64,000 nucleotides of DNA from the NCBI GenBank assembly GCA_033977485.1, contig CM066998.1, forward strand, positions 57,130,274 through 57,194,273. Reading direction: 5' to 3'. This DNA comes from Hydrangea macrophylla (lineage: Eukaryota > Streptophyta > Magnoliopsida > Cornales > Hydrangeaceae). The notes beneath the pieces were generated by a model that did not search any database, was not told the origin of the DNA, and saw only the letters and a list, made by a program, of their open reading frames with translations. Positions within the stretch are counted from its first letter, which is position 1. Each line of letters starts with the position of its first letter. Shown here in pieces: positions 43,079 to 55,431 of the stretch. The translations under genes were made by a program, and so were the position numbers.

Positions 43079-44692
43079 GCCCATGGCCGGTCCTTTTAAA
43101 TGATCCCTTTCATTGACACCCATGAATGTTGAATCCGTGCAGTGGAGCGATAGTGTTTGGGACTTCTGCTAAAAAAAACAATAATAAATGGGTCACAAAG
43201 ACACTCCATTTGAGACCAAGTCGAGTCTGTTCTATATTTTGTGTCTATTTCAAGTTTGATCTTGTGGTCGAGTCTGTATCGAGTAATGTAATCTTTCTCT
43301 TCTGATGGAATGAAGTCTCATTTTGCTTAATCTGATGTGCCTAGTCATAAATGCATGAATCACTAAACTGAAGTGTCACTTTTCAAATTACCATGGATAT
43401 TACTCTGCTAATATTTTTTCTACAACAAAACAAAAAAAGAATCCTGAACGGTTAAAGTCGATTTCACGCTGACACTGATGAAGAGCTGAATAGTCTTACC
43501 TTAAGAATTTAAAGATGCTCTTGCCTCAATCTTGAAAAGACATACTTGAAACTGACTTGGGGCTTGCCCAACACCCTTTTTCCACCATTTCGAAGCCTTA
43601 AGCCCAATCCAATTCAGAGCCACGCAATCTGTCCGATTGAAAGCAATGCAAACTTAGCCCTTGATGGTAGCCAAACATTTCAGTGAGTTTCATCTCCACT
43701 TTCAAAAAAAAAAACAAAAAAAAAAAGAAAGAAAAAGAAAAGAAAAGAAAAGAAAAAGTTCGCTAGGTTGAAAACCTGAAAGGGCACCTAGGCAAAAGTT
43801 AGAGCTGAAAAAGGTGTTGATTTCCAAAATCTGACCCTAGCCAGTCAAAATGTTGGAGAAAATTTTGATGAAACAAATGAGAGAATCATACGCTTCAAGA
43901 TACATCTTAAGAACGTGCCAAGATCACATTTCAAAAGGCACGGAATGACCACAAATAAATTCCGAGAGCTGACATGCATATTCTGGAATTCTGAGATTGC
44001 GATTGAAAGATCTCACAAGAATCGACTACATTAAAAAGCAAAATTGACTGGCTACGCGAAAGTGAAAAGGATCAATCCTCAAAACAAAACAAAAAGAAAC
44101 AGAAAAAAGAAAAGAAAGGGAGATTGAAACTGAATCCTTTTATTCAAAGCTACCACAAGTGGCTCAAGTTTGAACTTCTTTGACGATTGATTTGAAAAAC
44201 CCTCATACCTCACACCCCTTATTTTAAGCCTTGCCTTGAACTACGCTCGACCTGATTCCCACTCGGGGATACGTAGGCAACCACATCGGTTCGGTCGACA
44301 CCATCATAATCAAACCAATTTCCTTCAAGCCATGCCTTGAACTACGCTCGACCTGATTCCCACTCGGGGATACGTAGGCAACCGCATCGGTTCGGTCGAC
44401 ACCATCAATATTAACCCCTCTTCTTTAAAGGTCCTGGCCCGAACTACGTTGGACCTGATCCCCGCTCAGGAGTACGTAGGCAGACTTCAAAAAGAAAAGA
44501 AGGATGGCTCGCTAGGACGAAAATCCGAAAGGACGCCTAGGCAAAAATTAGAGCTAAATCCAAGGTGAGCAATAACAAAAGAGAGAAAAGAGCTCGCTAG
44601 GTCACCTCACTAGTGCCTGGGCAAAAGTTACGAGCATTTGAGAGATTAAAGTCACGGTCCTTGCCTCAAGCCAGAAAATCACCTTCCACACT
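43079..44692 (+). other. Tat-1 post-gag non-coding region
   Basis: Homologous to 58186-59781 in Tat-2. Holds purine-rich A/G runs (43705-43757, 44087-44125), repeated GCTAGGNNGAAAANCCGAAAGG / CCTAGGCAAAA blocks (43760, 44510, 44590) and three GAACTACG...TACGTAGGCA units (44237-44485). No coding motif of pol in any frame. Confidence 0.75.
44237..44485 (+). repeat. Three TACGTAGGCA units in Tat-1
   Basis: Cores at 44270-44279, 44371-44380 and 44473-44482, each preceded by GAACTACG, CCTGAT and a C(T)CGGGG-like stretch. A fourth core lies near the 3' end at 46707-46716. Confidence 0.85.
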
Positions 44693-44889
44693 AGGGGCAA
44701 ACTTCGGCTACTCGCCTCGTTTGCCTGAATTCTACTATCTACCCTTCATGCAAGGGGCAAACTTTGGTCACCTACCTCGTTTACCCAAAACCTCCAATAA
44801 ACCATCATTCCAAACTAGGGGCAAACTTCAGTCACCCACCTCGTTTGCCTATGAATTCCACTTCGTACACCTCAAACTAGGGGCAAACT
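44693..44889 (+). repeat. Four polypurine-tract-like repeats in Tat-1
   Basis: AGGGGCAAACT occurs at 44693, 44753, 44817 and 44879 (spacing 60-64 bp), with CCTCGTTTGCC-like sequence between. The same 11-mer is the true polypurine tract at 46868-46878, overlapping the LTR start. The plus-strand open frame across it (44613-44984) is a shadow. Confidence 0.85.
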
Positions 44890-44989
44890 CCGTTTGCCTA
44901 ACACGATCCCTTCACACCAAGGGCGAGTTCTCAAGTCACCAAGTTGTTTTGAATTTTTTTGAAATAGAGCATCTTTTATTCTAAAAGCA

Positions 44990-46660
44990 AGGCACTAATT
45001 CAAAGCACTTCCTGGGAGAGGTAGAGAATTGATTAGATCAATAGGGAGGAATTTTCAAAAACCAGATTTATCAGTAAAGTGCTGTCATATTAAGATGAGG
45101 AGTGAACATAAAAGATGAGCGGTACATCATTCATGATGAAGGCACATTGGATCGTGGCAATTTGAGAATTCATGTCCAAGTCAATCCTTGTTTGTTTTAG
45201 TCAGTAGTAATCTGATCACAAGTGCGTCAGAGATCGAGGTTTCATACAAACTAACCCAACTTTCCTTATCGTTCCTGTTAAGTCCATTTGTCCTGATGGT
45301 CTCAAATGTGTGGGTTAAAGGTGATTCCCAATTATAAAAAACTTTGGATACAAGAAGAAGTACCAAACATTATTACTACACCAGTTAAGGTCGTAACATG
45401 AGAAGTGTCCCAGGTACGAGTGGCATAAACTCGTAAGTGGTTGCAAACTACAAACCGATAGTTATTTCTCAAGGTGGCTGTTCGGAGGAGATATCGCCAA
45501 CACCAAGAAACTATTACTGATAAGGTGTGTAGATGAGACGTGTTGTTGAGGTGTTTTAGGGCCCAAAGTCCAAGTGTGTTGTTGAGGAGGAGCATCAGAT
45601 GCATCGAGGAACATCCGAAGAGTTGAAAAGCATTGTTGGAGCATCGAGAAACATCAGGAGAGTTGAGAAGCATTATTAGAGCATCGAGGAACATCAGAAG
45701 AGAGTATTGTTGAAGAGGAGCATCGGGTGTGTTAAGGAGCATTATCGAAGAATGGAGGAACATCAAAAGAGTTGAGGAACATCGGATGTGTTGAGAAGCA
45801 TCGTTGAAGAGTTGAGGAACATCGGACGTGTTGAGAAGCATCAGATTTGTTGAGAAGCATCGTTGAAGAGTTGAGGAACATCGGATGTGTTGAGGAGCAT
45901 CAGATTTGTTGAGAAGCATCGTTGAATAGTTGAGGAACATCGGATGTGTTGAGAAGTATCAGATTTGTTGAGGAGCGTCAGAAGAGTTGAAAAGCATCAT
46001 TGAAAAGTCGAGGAGCATCGTCAAAATTTGAAGAACACCATTGAGAATCAAGAAGCATTGAGAAGCACCATCAAATATTTGAGGAACAACATAAGCGCCG
46101 TTGAGAATTGAGAATCATCATTAAAATTTGAGAATCACTGTCGAGACTCTGAGAGTCACCAAGTCCATAGTATCACGATTAAGGGAAGCACGAGTCAAGT
46201 CTAGAGAGTCACTTCACCCAACACAACAAATTGGCCACAACATGACACATAGCCCATCGGTCGCGGCACACACAAATCACAAAGCCCACAAGGAGTGGCA
46301 AACACACCATATGCGTTCTTTTGAGCACCACAGTATCACTTTGAGCACCACGCTCTTCCTTGGGTAAGACCTCCAAGTCGAGATCCCTCCCAAGTCTATT
46401 AGTCGTAGCAAAGCGTAGATCACCAAGCCCACTGAGAGTGGCAAATACACAGAACACGTGTACTAGGACCACAAGCGCTTTAGAACACAATACAGGCATG
46501 ACACAAGTCCACTCGGAGTGGTACACCCCACAACACTAGTTCATACTAGGATTAGAACACTAGGTATGATAGGACTCATGACACAATTCATATCACATCC
46601 ATGCATTGCATATCATCCTCATAGCATAGCATCTGCCTGTCTCGTTGTGCATGTGTGATT
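44990..46660 (+). repeat. Tat-1 variable region with GAGCATCG minisatellite
   Basis: About 44990-45420 is still homologous to Tat-2 (60060-60475). From about 45585 to 46130 it is a degenerate array of GAGGAACATCGGATGTGTTG / GAGAAGCATC units, then AAGCACC-type sequence to about 46500. Tat-2 has entirely different arrays here. Minus-strand open frames (45332-45940) are repeat shadows. Confidence 0.8.
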
Positions 46661-46867
46661 TGCTCCTTTGTGCCCTGAACTACGTCCTGGTGTGATTCCC
46701 TTGGGATACGTAGGCAGCTTACGCAGAGCACGACCAGCAGTGACCTCAGTATCATTGCATCTTTTGCAACACTTTTTATCCTAAATCTATACCCTCCAAA
46801 AGTCATGTCTCTTCAAAGCTTTGGCACTCGCTTGCGACATGCGTTGCCTCGCAAGTTTATGCCAAAG

Positions 46868-46877
46868 AGGGGCAAAC
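46868..46877 (+). other. Polypurine tract of Tat-1
   Basis: AGGGGCAAAC immediately before TGTAGACA. Confidence 0.85.
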
Positions 46878-49800
46878 TGTAGACATCCCATTTTTTCGGC
46901 TATCAGATTTAGGAGACCCATAGCTTGGTGGTTCACAATGATCGAAAAAGACTCAAAAGGACTCCTGGAAGTTAGTTCTATCTATCAAAATGCTCAGACT
47001 GACCAAAATACCCCTGAAAGCCCAAAAACTCCCAGATTTGGTCCGAAAGTTCTGGAAACATGCTATGTCATGAGAAAAGTAAAAAAATAAGTTTTTAAGT
47101 AAAATCGGATGAAATCGTCAGCTCCCAGAGACCCCCGTAAGTCCCGGAAGTTCCCGGAAAGTCCCCGTTGACCGGTTTGACCAAGGTTTGACCAGGTTTG
47201 ACCAGAGTTTGACCAAGTTTGACCGAAATCGTCCGAATTCACTGGAATCATTCTAAATCATGAGAAAAATATTAAAACGAGTTTCAAAAGAAAATCGAGC
47301 GAAAACGTCAGATCTTGGGAACTCCCGGAGATTTCCAGAACTTCCCAGGAATTCCAGGTTTGACCAGTTTGACCAAGATTTGACTTTGGAACCGAGGCAC
47401 CGAAACAATTTTCAAATATTTTTCACGGATACTAGAGCTCGATAGCTTTCCAACGGTATATCGCACACAATTTTTGGATTTAAAACGAGTTTATTATCAA
47501 ATTTCGAAGACGAAAAAGGCGATCAAATCGGCTTTTGTCGCAAATACCGCAAAACTTTTCAAAGTGACCTATTCCCGAACTATTGTTTATGTAAAGTAGA
47601 CACCATTACCTTTCCAACGGTATATCAAAACCTCAATTTGGAGTTCGTATGCATTTTCTATGAATTTCGGACGAAATAGGGCCTTTTCGCGAATACCGGA
47701 ACCTCTGGGGGCCTAAACTTAAATTTCTGGGCGTCTGAGGAGCAGTGCCGCCGTGGCACTGACCCAATGCCGCCGCGGCACTCAACCCTCACAGAGTCTA
47801 TTTTTGTAATTTTTTTGGGGGTCCAATTTGATTAATTGAAAGCCAAAACGACATAGTTTTGTGCTCACAGTTGTTTGGGACCAATGGGACTACTTCTAAA
47901 ACCCCAAAACCACCCCAAATTGGCCTATTTAAACCCCCCATTGCTCTTCATTTTAGGGGGGCCAAGTGCAAAAGCTTAGAAAAGTTGTAGAGAAGAAGAG
48001 AGATAGAGATAGGTTTAGAAGAGAGAAAAGGAGCTTCCTCCTACTATTTTGCTATAGAAAGTGAGTTATAATCTTGTTTTCTTCCATTACCTCTCTTATA
48101 CTTCACATTCCAAACACTCCCAATCACCATTCTTGAGCATTCTTGAGTTAGGAAGCTACTTCCATGTCCAAATGTCAAAATCTATGAGTGAAACACCAAG
48201 CTACAAGTCCAAAATCACATTGATTATCATCTATTGATTGTTATTTACTTGCTTGTTCATATTATGTTCATCTCTTCTTAATCTCATTTCTTTTTTATTT
48301 TCTTTATTTACTTACTAGTTCATCATCATCTAAGTGATGACATGAAGTTTGAGGTGAGTGAATCCTTATGGATAGTAGCTCTTAACCTCAAAAACATGTT
48401 TGATAGATGATGATCATAACTTTAATACCTCCAAGGTATTCTTGAAGTTATGTTCAAATAAAGAATGAATCTTTCCAACAATCTTGGAGGTTCTTGATGA
48501 TGAGTTTGATGTTGACATTTTAAGTGGCTATAATATTTATTGAGTGTTGAAAATATACTTCCAAAACATCTATTTCAAAACCCCTCTTAAAACCCCTCAT
48601 TTTGATCTCAAGAAAGAAAACTCTAGTTTTTCCAAAATCTTCAAAACAGTGAGTCAAAACATTGAGTAATCTGAGTTCAAAGATTTTTCTAGAACTCAAT
48701 ATTCAACATATGGATGCAAGGCCACTTGGAAAGTCTTCCTAACTCATTGGAGAACACCCATGATTTTTGGTTTGCATTTTCTAAGATTTTTCAACATTTC
48801 AGTCGACAGTACGGACTCTGTTTCTGAGTGACCTCTATTGTTTATATGATTTCTCTTAATCTGTGATAGTTATTAGAGATTGGATTTTTGGGTTGTGTTC
48901 TAGACACAATAAGGAAGATCTCCATAAAAACTCATGCGTTGAAAACATTCCTAACCCCTCTTTTCAAATTCCACAAGATCATGTTACTACTCTGTCCACT
49001 ATTCACAGCAAGCACCTTTTAACCTTCATTCTTTGATTTGATGCTTACATGCACTCCAAATTAGTTCATATCTTAGGAAGTAGTTCATACTACATTGGTA
49101 CACATCCCATGATGATTCCATTCATTCATTCATACACATTTTAGACTTCTAAGTCATTCTAGGATTCCATGAACACAAAACACACTACAACCTTGGCACA
49201 TTCTAGATACATACATTGCACCCATGCAAGATTTGGGGTTTTTGTAACTCCTAATCTAAGAAGATTATAAGGAATGAACTTGATCACATGTCCATGCTTC
49301 CCCTCGATCTAATCATCCTTTCTCATCCGTCTCGGGGATTGAAAGATCTTCTTTTCTTAAAGATTAACATGCATCATTCTAGCTTGCTAAGCATCCTTGT
49401 TTTATTTGATTATTTGTTTCAATAACAATTCATGTCCCCTTAGATTAGGAAAACTTTATTACTTGATATATGATTAGACGATTTGTCCTAGGTTTATTTG
49501 TGTGATCTTTCACTTTGCATTGTGTGATACTTGGCTTAGATCTTATGAATGATATCTTATCTTTAGATCTTCCATTTTAAATTTTCTTATGTGATGTAAT
49601 ATACTATCATAGTATTAATTGTCGAACCATACATAGTATAAGATGATTATTTGGATGCTAATTGAGGCCCGTCGAAAGACGGGGCGAGTTGAGGGTGTTT
49701 TAGTCGCGACAAAGGCTCCTTCCTCTCTCGTATCAAAACCCCGAGCCAAGTTCTTTGGTTATGAAGGGCCTGTGCCCTTTATCCGTTTGGGTGAGTCAAA

Positions 49801-49933
49801 ATTAGGTTTCTTGGTTCCTTAAAGACCAAGTGGCGACTCTGTATCTGTTTTCAATGGACCATTTTCTTCCTTTGATTCAAAATCAAAATCAAATTTCAAA
49901 ACAAACAAAAGCGGTGGAATCCCGGTATCCACA
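46878..49933 (+). repeat. 3' LTR of Tat-1, 3056 bp
   Basis: Same termini as the 5' LTR with very similar sequence. A deletion of about 180 bp near 48748 accounts for the length difference. Includes nine TTGACY motifs (47167-47385), GC hairpins (47744-47782) and a TATA box (47936-47943). Confidence 0.9.
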
Positions 49934-49938
49934 AGGGT

Positions 49939-50188
49939 AATGTAATTTGTGTTACTGAGTAGTTTAGAATTGGATACCCAAAGGTAACATGACTAACTAT
50001 TAGGTGACATAAATTACATTAGACCTATATAGGTGATAATATTTTGCACCTATAGAGTGGACACTAGATATGCTACGGTTTCGCCCAAAGGAGAAACTGT
50101 AGTGATATCAATAGTTCATCTGTTTAGAATTTACAATTCTATATTAAAGATAGACTCAAGGCCTTAACGTGAGCATTGTCCTATTTCA
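49939..50188 (+). other. Copia-B leader, second part
   Basis: Continuation of the leader after Tat-1. Non-coding. Confidence 0.7.
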
Positions 50189-51304
50189 GTGACCGTTCCC
50201 ACTTCATTGCACTCTCATGCATCTAGCATTCCAACTCTTAATAGGTCAAATTTTTCAGAATGGTATGAACAAGTCCAATTCACACTAGGTGTGTTAGATC
50301 TTGACATGGCACTGTTGGTTGACAAACTTGAGGAAGTTACTACTGACAGTACTACAGTACAGGTTGACATGATGAAAGCCTGGGAGAGATCGAACAAACT
50401 TAGTCTTATGTTTCTGAGGATGACCATAGCTAATAACATTAAGACTTCTCTTCCTCAAACTAACAGCGCATTGGAACTTTTAACTGATGTTAAAGAACGT
50501 TTTAAATCGATAGATAAGTCACTAGCAGGCACACTTATGTCAGAATTAACTACTGTCAAATATGATGGTAATAGAGGAGTTCAGGAACATATCCTCAATA
50601 TGACTGACAAAACTGCAAAATTAGGAGCACTAGGAATGCAAGTAGATGAATCCTTCTTAGTACAGTTTATTCTCAACTCACTCCCTTCTCAGTTCGGCCC
50701 ATTCAAAATTCACTATAATACTCATAAAGATAAATGGAATTTGAATGAGCTGACTAGTATGTGTAATCAAGAGGAGGTGAGATTAAGGCAAGAAGGACCA
50801 CACTCTGTGCTAGTTGTAACTCATGAAGCTAAAAAGAAAGGAAAGTTTGTGAAAGGAAAGAGAATTCCACCACAGAAAGGTGATGCACCTGGGAAAATTA
50901 GCCAGGGCCATGGAAAGTTTATTGTCACGTGTTATTTTTGTGGCAAGAAAGGACATGTAAAGAAGGACTACAGCAAGCGTAAAGCTTGGTTCGAAAAGAG
51001 AGGTATCAACCTTTCTTTTGTATGTTATGAATCAAATCTTGCTGAAGTTCCTTCTAATAATTGGTGGATTGACTCTAGGGCCTCAACTCACATAACAAAT
51101 TCAATGCGGGGATTCCTTACAACCCGGAACCCGAAGAAAAGTGAACGATTCATCTATATGGGGAACCGTCTCAAAGCGGAAGTGGTATTTGTTGGAACCT
51201 ACTGCCTACTCTTGGAGACGGGTCATCAGATGGATCTTATGGACACTTTTTATGTACCTTCGATTTCTAGGAATTTGGTTTCTCTATTTTATTTGGTTGT
51301 GTGA
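50189..51304 (+). pseudogene. Copia-B gag and protease, damaged
   Basis: A 371-codon open frame. Gag occupies residues 1-245 (SNFSEWYEQVQFTLG, ELLTDVKERFKSIDKSLAG). The zinc knuckle CYFCGKKGHVKKDY has Tyr for the last Cys. The protease motif near 51070 reads WIDSRAST, with Arg in place of the Gly of DSGA, so the active site is destroyed. Both changes fit G-to-A mutation. The frame opens with GTG and has no ATG near the expected N terminus (open from about 50168), so the start codon may be lost. The frame ends at 51302-51304, where the pol part would go on. Copia order is confirmed by the integrase that follows. Confidence 0.8.
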
Positions 51305-52101
51305 AACTTAGTTTAATGTATAACTCTATTATGGTTGGTTCTGGTATTTTATATGATGGTCTTTATAAAATTTCCTTGAATCATGAGTTTGCACAATCTT
51401 TAATAACCCTGCATTCGAATGTTGGTTCAAAACGAGGTCTCATTAATGAAAACTCTTCGATCTTGTGGCATAAGAGACTGGGGCATATCTCCAGGGATAG
51501 AATTGAGAGGTTGGTGAAGACTGGGATTTTGGATAACCTAGACTTCACTAATTTTTAAGTGTGTGTGGAATGCATTAAGGGAAAGTAAACCAAACACACT
51601 GAGAAAGGTGCCACAAGAAGTACTAAGCTTCTTGAGATAATTCATACTGATATTTGTGGACCACTCTCTATTCAATGTTTTACTGGAGAAAAGTACTTTA
51701 TAACCTTTATAGATGATTTTTCTCGCTATGGTTATGTATATCTAATACATAAAAAGTCTAAGGCCATTGACATCCTTGAGGTGTTCATTACTAAGGTCGA
51801 GAGATAATTAGATAGAAAGGTTAAATAGTGAGATCTAATCGAGGAGGAGAGTTCTATGGTAGATATGATGAGAAAGGATAAAATCCTGGCCCATTTGCCA
51901 AATTTCTTGAAAAGCATGGTATTTGTGCTCAATACACAATGCCAGGTATGCCACAGCAGAATGGAGTTGCTGAAAGGCGTAATCATACACTTTTGGATAT
52001 GGTTAGGAGTATGATGAGTTTTTCAATTGTACCTGATTCATTGTGGGTGAAGCATTAAAGACTGCAATGTATATCTTAAATAGGGTTCCTAGTAAGGCTG
52101 T
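51301..52101 (+). pseudogene. Copia-B integrase, truncated by the Tat-2 insertion
   Basis: Carries the integrase zinc finger (WHKRLGHISRDRIERL, then CVECIKGK after an in-frame stop at 51556-51558) and the start of the catalytic core: IHTDICGPLS near 51645, FITFIDDFSRYGYVYL near 51700, and MPQQNGVAERRNHTL near 51955 with its catalytic Glu. Stops and frameshifts lie near 51586, 51806 and 51826. The sequence is cut at 52101 by Tat-2; RT and RNase H must lie beyond it, outside the window. Confidence 0.8.
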
Positions 52102-52391
52102 TGTAGACACCCCATTTTGTCGGCTATCAAATTTAGGAGACCCATAGCTTGGTGGTTCACAATGATCGAAAAAGGACTCAAAAGGACTCCTGGAAGTTGG
52201 TTCTATTTCTCAAAATGCTCAGAATGACCAAAATGCCCTTGAAAGCCATAAAACACCCAGATTTGGTCCCAAAGTTCTGAAAACATGCTACGTCGTAAGG
52301 AAAGTGATAAAATGAGTTTCTAAGAGAAATCAGATGAATTCGTCAGCTCCCAGAGACCCCCAGAAGTCCCGGAAGTTCCCGGAAAGTCCCC

Positions 52392-52620
52392 GTTGACCGG
52401 TTTGACCAAGGTTTGACTAGGTTTGACCAAGGTTTGACCAAGTTTGACCAAGTTTGACCGAAATCGTCCGAATTCACCAGAATCATTTTAAATCATGAGA
52501 AAAGTGTTAAAACAAGTTCCAAAAGAAAATCGAGCGAAAACATCAGCTCCCAGGAACTCCCGGAGGTTTCCAGAACTTCCCGGGAATCCCAGGTTTGACC
52601 AGTTTGACCAAAATTTGACT
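52392..52620 (+). promoter_or_regulatory. W-box cluster in the Tat-2 5' LTR
   Basis: Ten TTGACY motifs in about 229 bp, at the same place as in Tat-1. Confidence 0.6.
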
Positions 52621-52979
52621 TCGGAACCGGGGCACCAAAACAATTTTCAAACATTTTTCATGGATACTAGAGGTCAATAGCTTTCCAACGGTATATCGCA
52701 CATAATTTCTGGATTTAAAACGAATTTATTATGAATTTCTAAAGGCAAAAAAAGGCGATCAAATCAGCTTTTATCGCGAATACCGCAAAACTTTTCAAAG
52801 TGACCTATCCCCGAAATATTTTTTATGTAAAGTAGACTCCATTACCTTTCCAACGGTATATCACAACCTCCGTTTGGAGTTCATACGCATTTTCTGTGAA
52901 TTTCGGACAAAATAGGGCCTTTTCGCGAATACCGGAACCTCTGGGGGCCTAAACGTAAATTTCTGGGCGTCTGAGGAGC

Positions 52980-53040
52980 AGTGCTGCCGCGGCACTGGCC
53001 CACTGCCGCCGCGGCACTGGCCCAATGCCGCCGCGGCACT
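52980..53040. repeat. GC-rich hairpin triplet in the Tat-2 5' LTR
   Basis: Three tandem copies of the TGCCGCCGCGGCA palindrome unit (one with TGCTGCCG), against two in Tat-1. Confidence 0.8.
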
Positions 53041-53182
53041 CAACCCTCGCAGAGTCCATTTTTGTAATTTTTTTGGGGGTCCAATTTGATTAATTGAAAG
53101 TCAAAACGACATAATTTTGTGTTCACAGTTGTTTGGGACCAATGGGAGTACTTCTAAAACCCCAAAACCACCCCAAATTGGC

Positions 53183-53191
53183 CTATATAAA
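53183..53191 (+). promoter_or_regulatory. TATA box of the Tat-2 5' LTR
   Basis: CTATATAAA followed by a C run and GCTCTTCATTTTAGG, conserved with Tat-1. Confidence 0.65.
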
Positions 53192-55413
53192 CCCCCCATT
53201 GCTCTTCATTTTAGGGGGGGCCAAGTGCAAAGCTTGAAAAGTTGTAGAGAAGAAGAGAGATAGAGATAGGTTTAGAAGAGAGAAAGGGAGCTTCTCCCAT
53301 TGATTTTCCATAAGAAAGTGAGTTTTATTCTTGATTTCTTTCATTATCCTTCTATATACTTCACATTCAAAGTCCATTCCAACCCTCATTCTTGAGCATT
53401 CTTGAGTATTCTTGAGTTAGGAAGCCACTTCCATGTCCAAATGTCAAAATCTATGAGTGAAACACCAAGCTACAAGTCCAAAATCACATTGATTATCATC
53501 TATTGATTGCTATTTACTTGCTTTGATTATATATATGTTCATCTCTCCTTATCTCATTTCTTTTTCTTTTCTTTATTTACTTACTAGTTCATCATCATCT
53601 AAGTGATGACATGAAGTTTGGGGTGAGTGAATCCTTATGGATAGTAGCTCTTGACCTCAAAAACATGTTTGATAGATGATGATCATAACCTCAATACTTC
53701 CAAGGTATTCTTGGGATGTATTGAAGTTATGTTCAAAATAAGAATGAATCTCTCCAATAATATTGGGAGTTCTTTGATGATCCAAGGTTGGATGAGGTTC
53801 TAAGTGGTCACATGGTCATCTCAAGAGTTTAAGTTCATGCTTTGAATATCTATTTCAAAACCCCCAATCAAGAACTCAAACTCTATTTCAAACCCAAATC
53901 CATTTTCTTCAAGAATGATCCAAAACAGTGAGCTGTTCAGATTCAAAGATTTGTTTTGAATTAAATACTTGAGTTATGATGATGAAACCACTTGGAAAAT
54001 CTTCCTAATACATCATAGTTTGTCCCCAATTTTTCCCATCAATTATAGAGATGTGAAAGTATTTGTTTTGGATGTGAGAAGTTCATATTCATAATCTGCC
54101 TCTGTTCTCACAGAATGTTCACCCAACTTCTTGCACTTATTCTGGATATTTTCATCACTGTACATATATCTTTTCTATTTTTTTTATAAAACTTGGGTGT
54201 CTTAGAAAACGTTTGGTATATAATGGGTCATCATAAACCTTTTCTTTGATTTATGAAAAATCATACAAAATCAGTCAACAGTGCAGTTTTTGTTTCTGAG
54301 TCATGTGTACATTCTGATTTGTTTCTTTTAATCTGTGATAGCTATTGATGTTTGGCTTTTTGGGTTATTTTCTAGACACAATAATAATGATCTTTGATTT
54401 TTCTCACATTTTTCTAGGTACGTTTGACCTCCCATTATAATGTTGCAAAGTAACACATGCAGTCTGTCCACTATTCACAGCAAGCACATTTCAACTTTTA
54501 TTCTTTGATTTGATGCTCATATGCATTCCAAATTAGCCCATATCTTAGGAAGTAGTTCATACTACATTTGTATATATCCCATGTTGATTTAATCCATTCA
54601 ATCATGCACATTTTAGACTTCTAAGTCATTCTAGGAAGCCATGAACACAAAGCACACTACAACCTTTGCACATTCTAGATACATACATTGCATTCATGCA
54701 AGATTTGGGGTTTTTGTAACTCTTAAATCTAAGAAGATTATAAGGAATGAACTCGATCACACGTTCATGTTTCCCCTTGATCTAATCATCCTTTCTCATC
54801 CGTCCCGGGGATTGAGAGGTCTTCTTTTCTCAAAGAATAACATGCATCATACTAGCTTGCTAAGCATATTTTCATTTCTTTTTACTTGTTTCAAGAACAA
54901 ATTCATGTCCCCTTTAGATTAGGAAGTCTTGATTATTTGATATATGATTAGACGATTTTTCCTAGGTTTATTTGTGTGATCTTTCACCTTACATTGCATG
55001 ATATTTGATTTAGATCTTATGAATGATATCTTATCTTTAGATCTTCCATTTTCAAGTTTCTTATGTGATGTAATATACTATCATAGTATTATTTGTCGAA
55101 CCAAACATAGTATAAGATGATTATTTGGATGCTAATTGAGGCCCGTCGAAAGACGGGGCGAGTTGAGGGTGTTTTAGTCGTGACAAAGGCTCCTTCCTCT
55201 CTCGTACCAAAACCCCGAACCAAGTTCTTTGGTTATGAAGGGCCGGTGCCCTTATCCGCTTGGGTGAGTCAAAATTAGGTTTCTTGGTTCCTTAAAGACC
55301 AAGTGGCGACTCTGTATCTGTTTTCAACAGACCTTTCCTTTTCTTTGATTCAAATCAATTTCAAAACAATCTCAAACAAGAGAGAAGTGGTCCGATTCCG
55401 CGTGTCCACAATC

Positions 55414-55431
55414 TGGCGACTCCACTGGGGA
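55414..55431 (+). other. Primer-binding site of Tat-2
   Basis: TGGCGACTCCACTGGGGA, 3 bp after the LTR. Differs from Tat-1 at two positions. Confidence 0.75.

Larger units (their letters stand above)
37008..49933 (+). mobile_element. Tat-1: 12.9-kb gag-only Tat-type gypsy element
   Basis: LTR (37008-40242), primer site, repeat-rich leader, gag with one stop, about 3.8 kb of non-coding repeats, polypurine tract, LTR (46878-49933). It is bounded by TGTAGACA...CCACA and by an AGGGT duplication. No protease, RT, RNase H or integrase motif is visible in the 6.6-kb interior. The Tat assignment rests on the LTR start, the GGCGACTC-type primer site, the Gag motifs and the CHHC finger. It needs enzymes from an autonomous relative. 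It inserted in the Copia-B leader. Confidence 0.9.
30278..52101 (+). mobile_element. Copia-B: host copia element carrying three later insertions
   Basis: A copia element whose pieces are 30278-30286 plus 35237-35703 (5' LTR), 35704-37007 and 49939-50188 (leader), 50189-51304 (gag-protease) and 51301-52101 (start of integrase). It is interrupted by Copia-A, Tat-1 and Tat-2 in that left-to-right order. The rest lies beyond Tat-2, outside the window. Each piece joins cleanly once the insertion and one copy of its 5-bp duplication are removed (AGTTG for Copia-A, AGGGT for Tat-1), which is strong evidence for the nesting. Coding parts carry several stops. Confidence 0.85.
52102..55410 (+). repeat. 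5' LTR of Tat-2, 3309 bp
   Basis: TGTAGACACCCC to GTGTCCACA. Clearly homologous to the Tat-1 LTRs, most diverged at about 53750-54420. Confidence 0.9.

Noticed and set aside
44613..44984. Plus-strand open frame of 123 codons in Tat-1
   Set aside because: It translates the four polypurine-like repeats. The matching Tat-2 frame is shorter and not conserved as protein.
45332..45940. Minus-strand open frame of 202 codons
   Set aside because: It is a translation of the GAGCATCG array and flanking repeats, with low-complexity content and no known domain.
52861..53043. Open frame on the minus strand identical to one at 63456-63638
   Set aside because: The identity reflects the two LTRs of Tat-2. 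It crosses the GC hairpins and has no protein domain.
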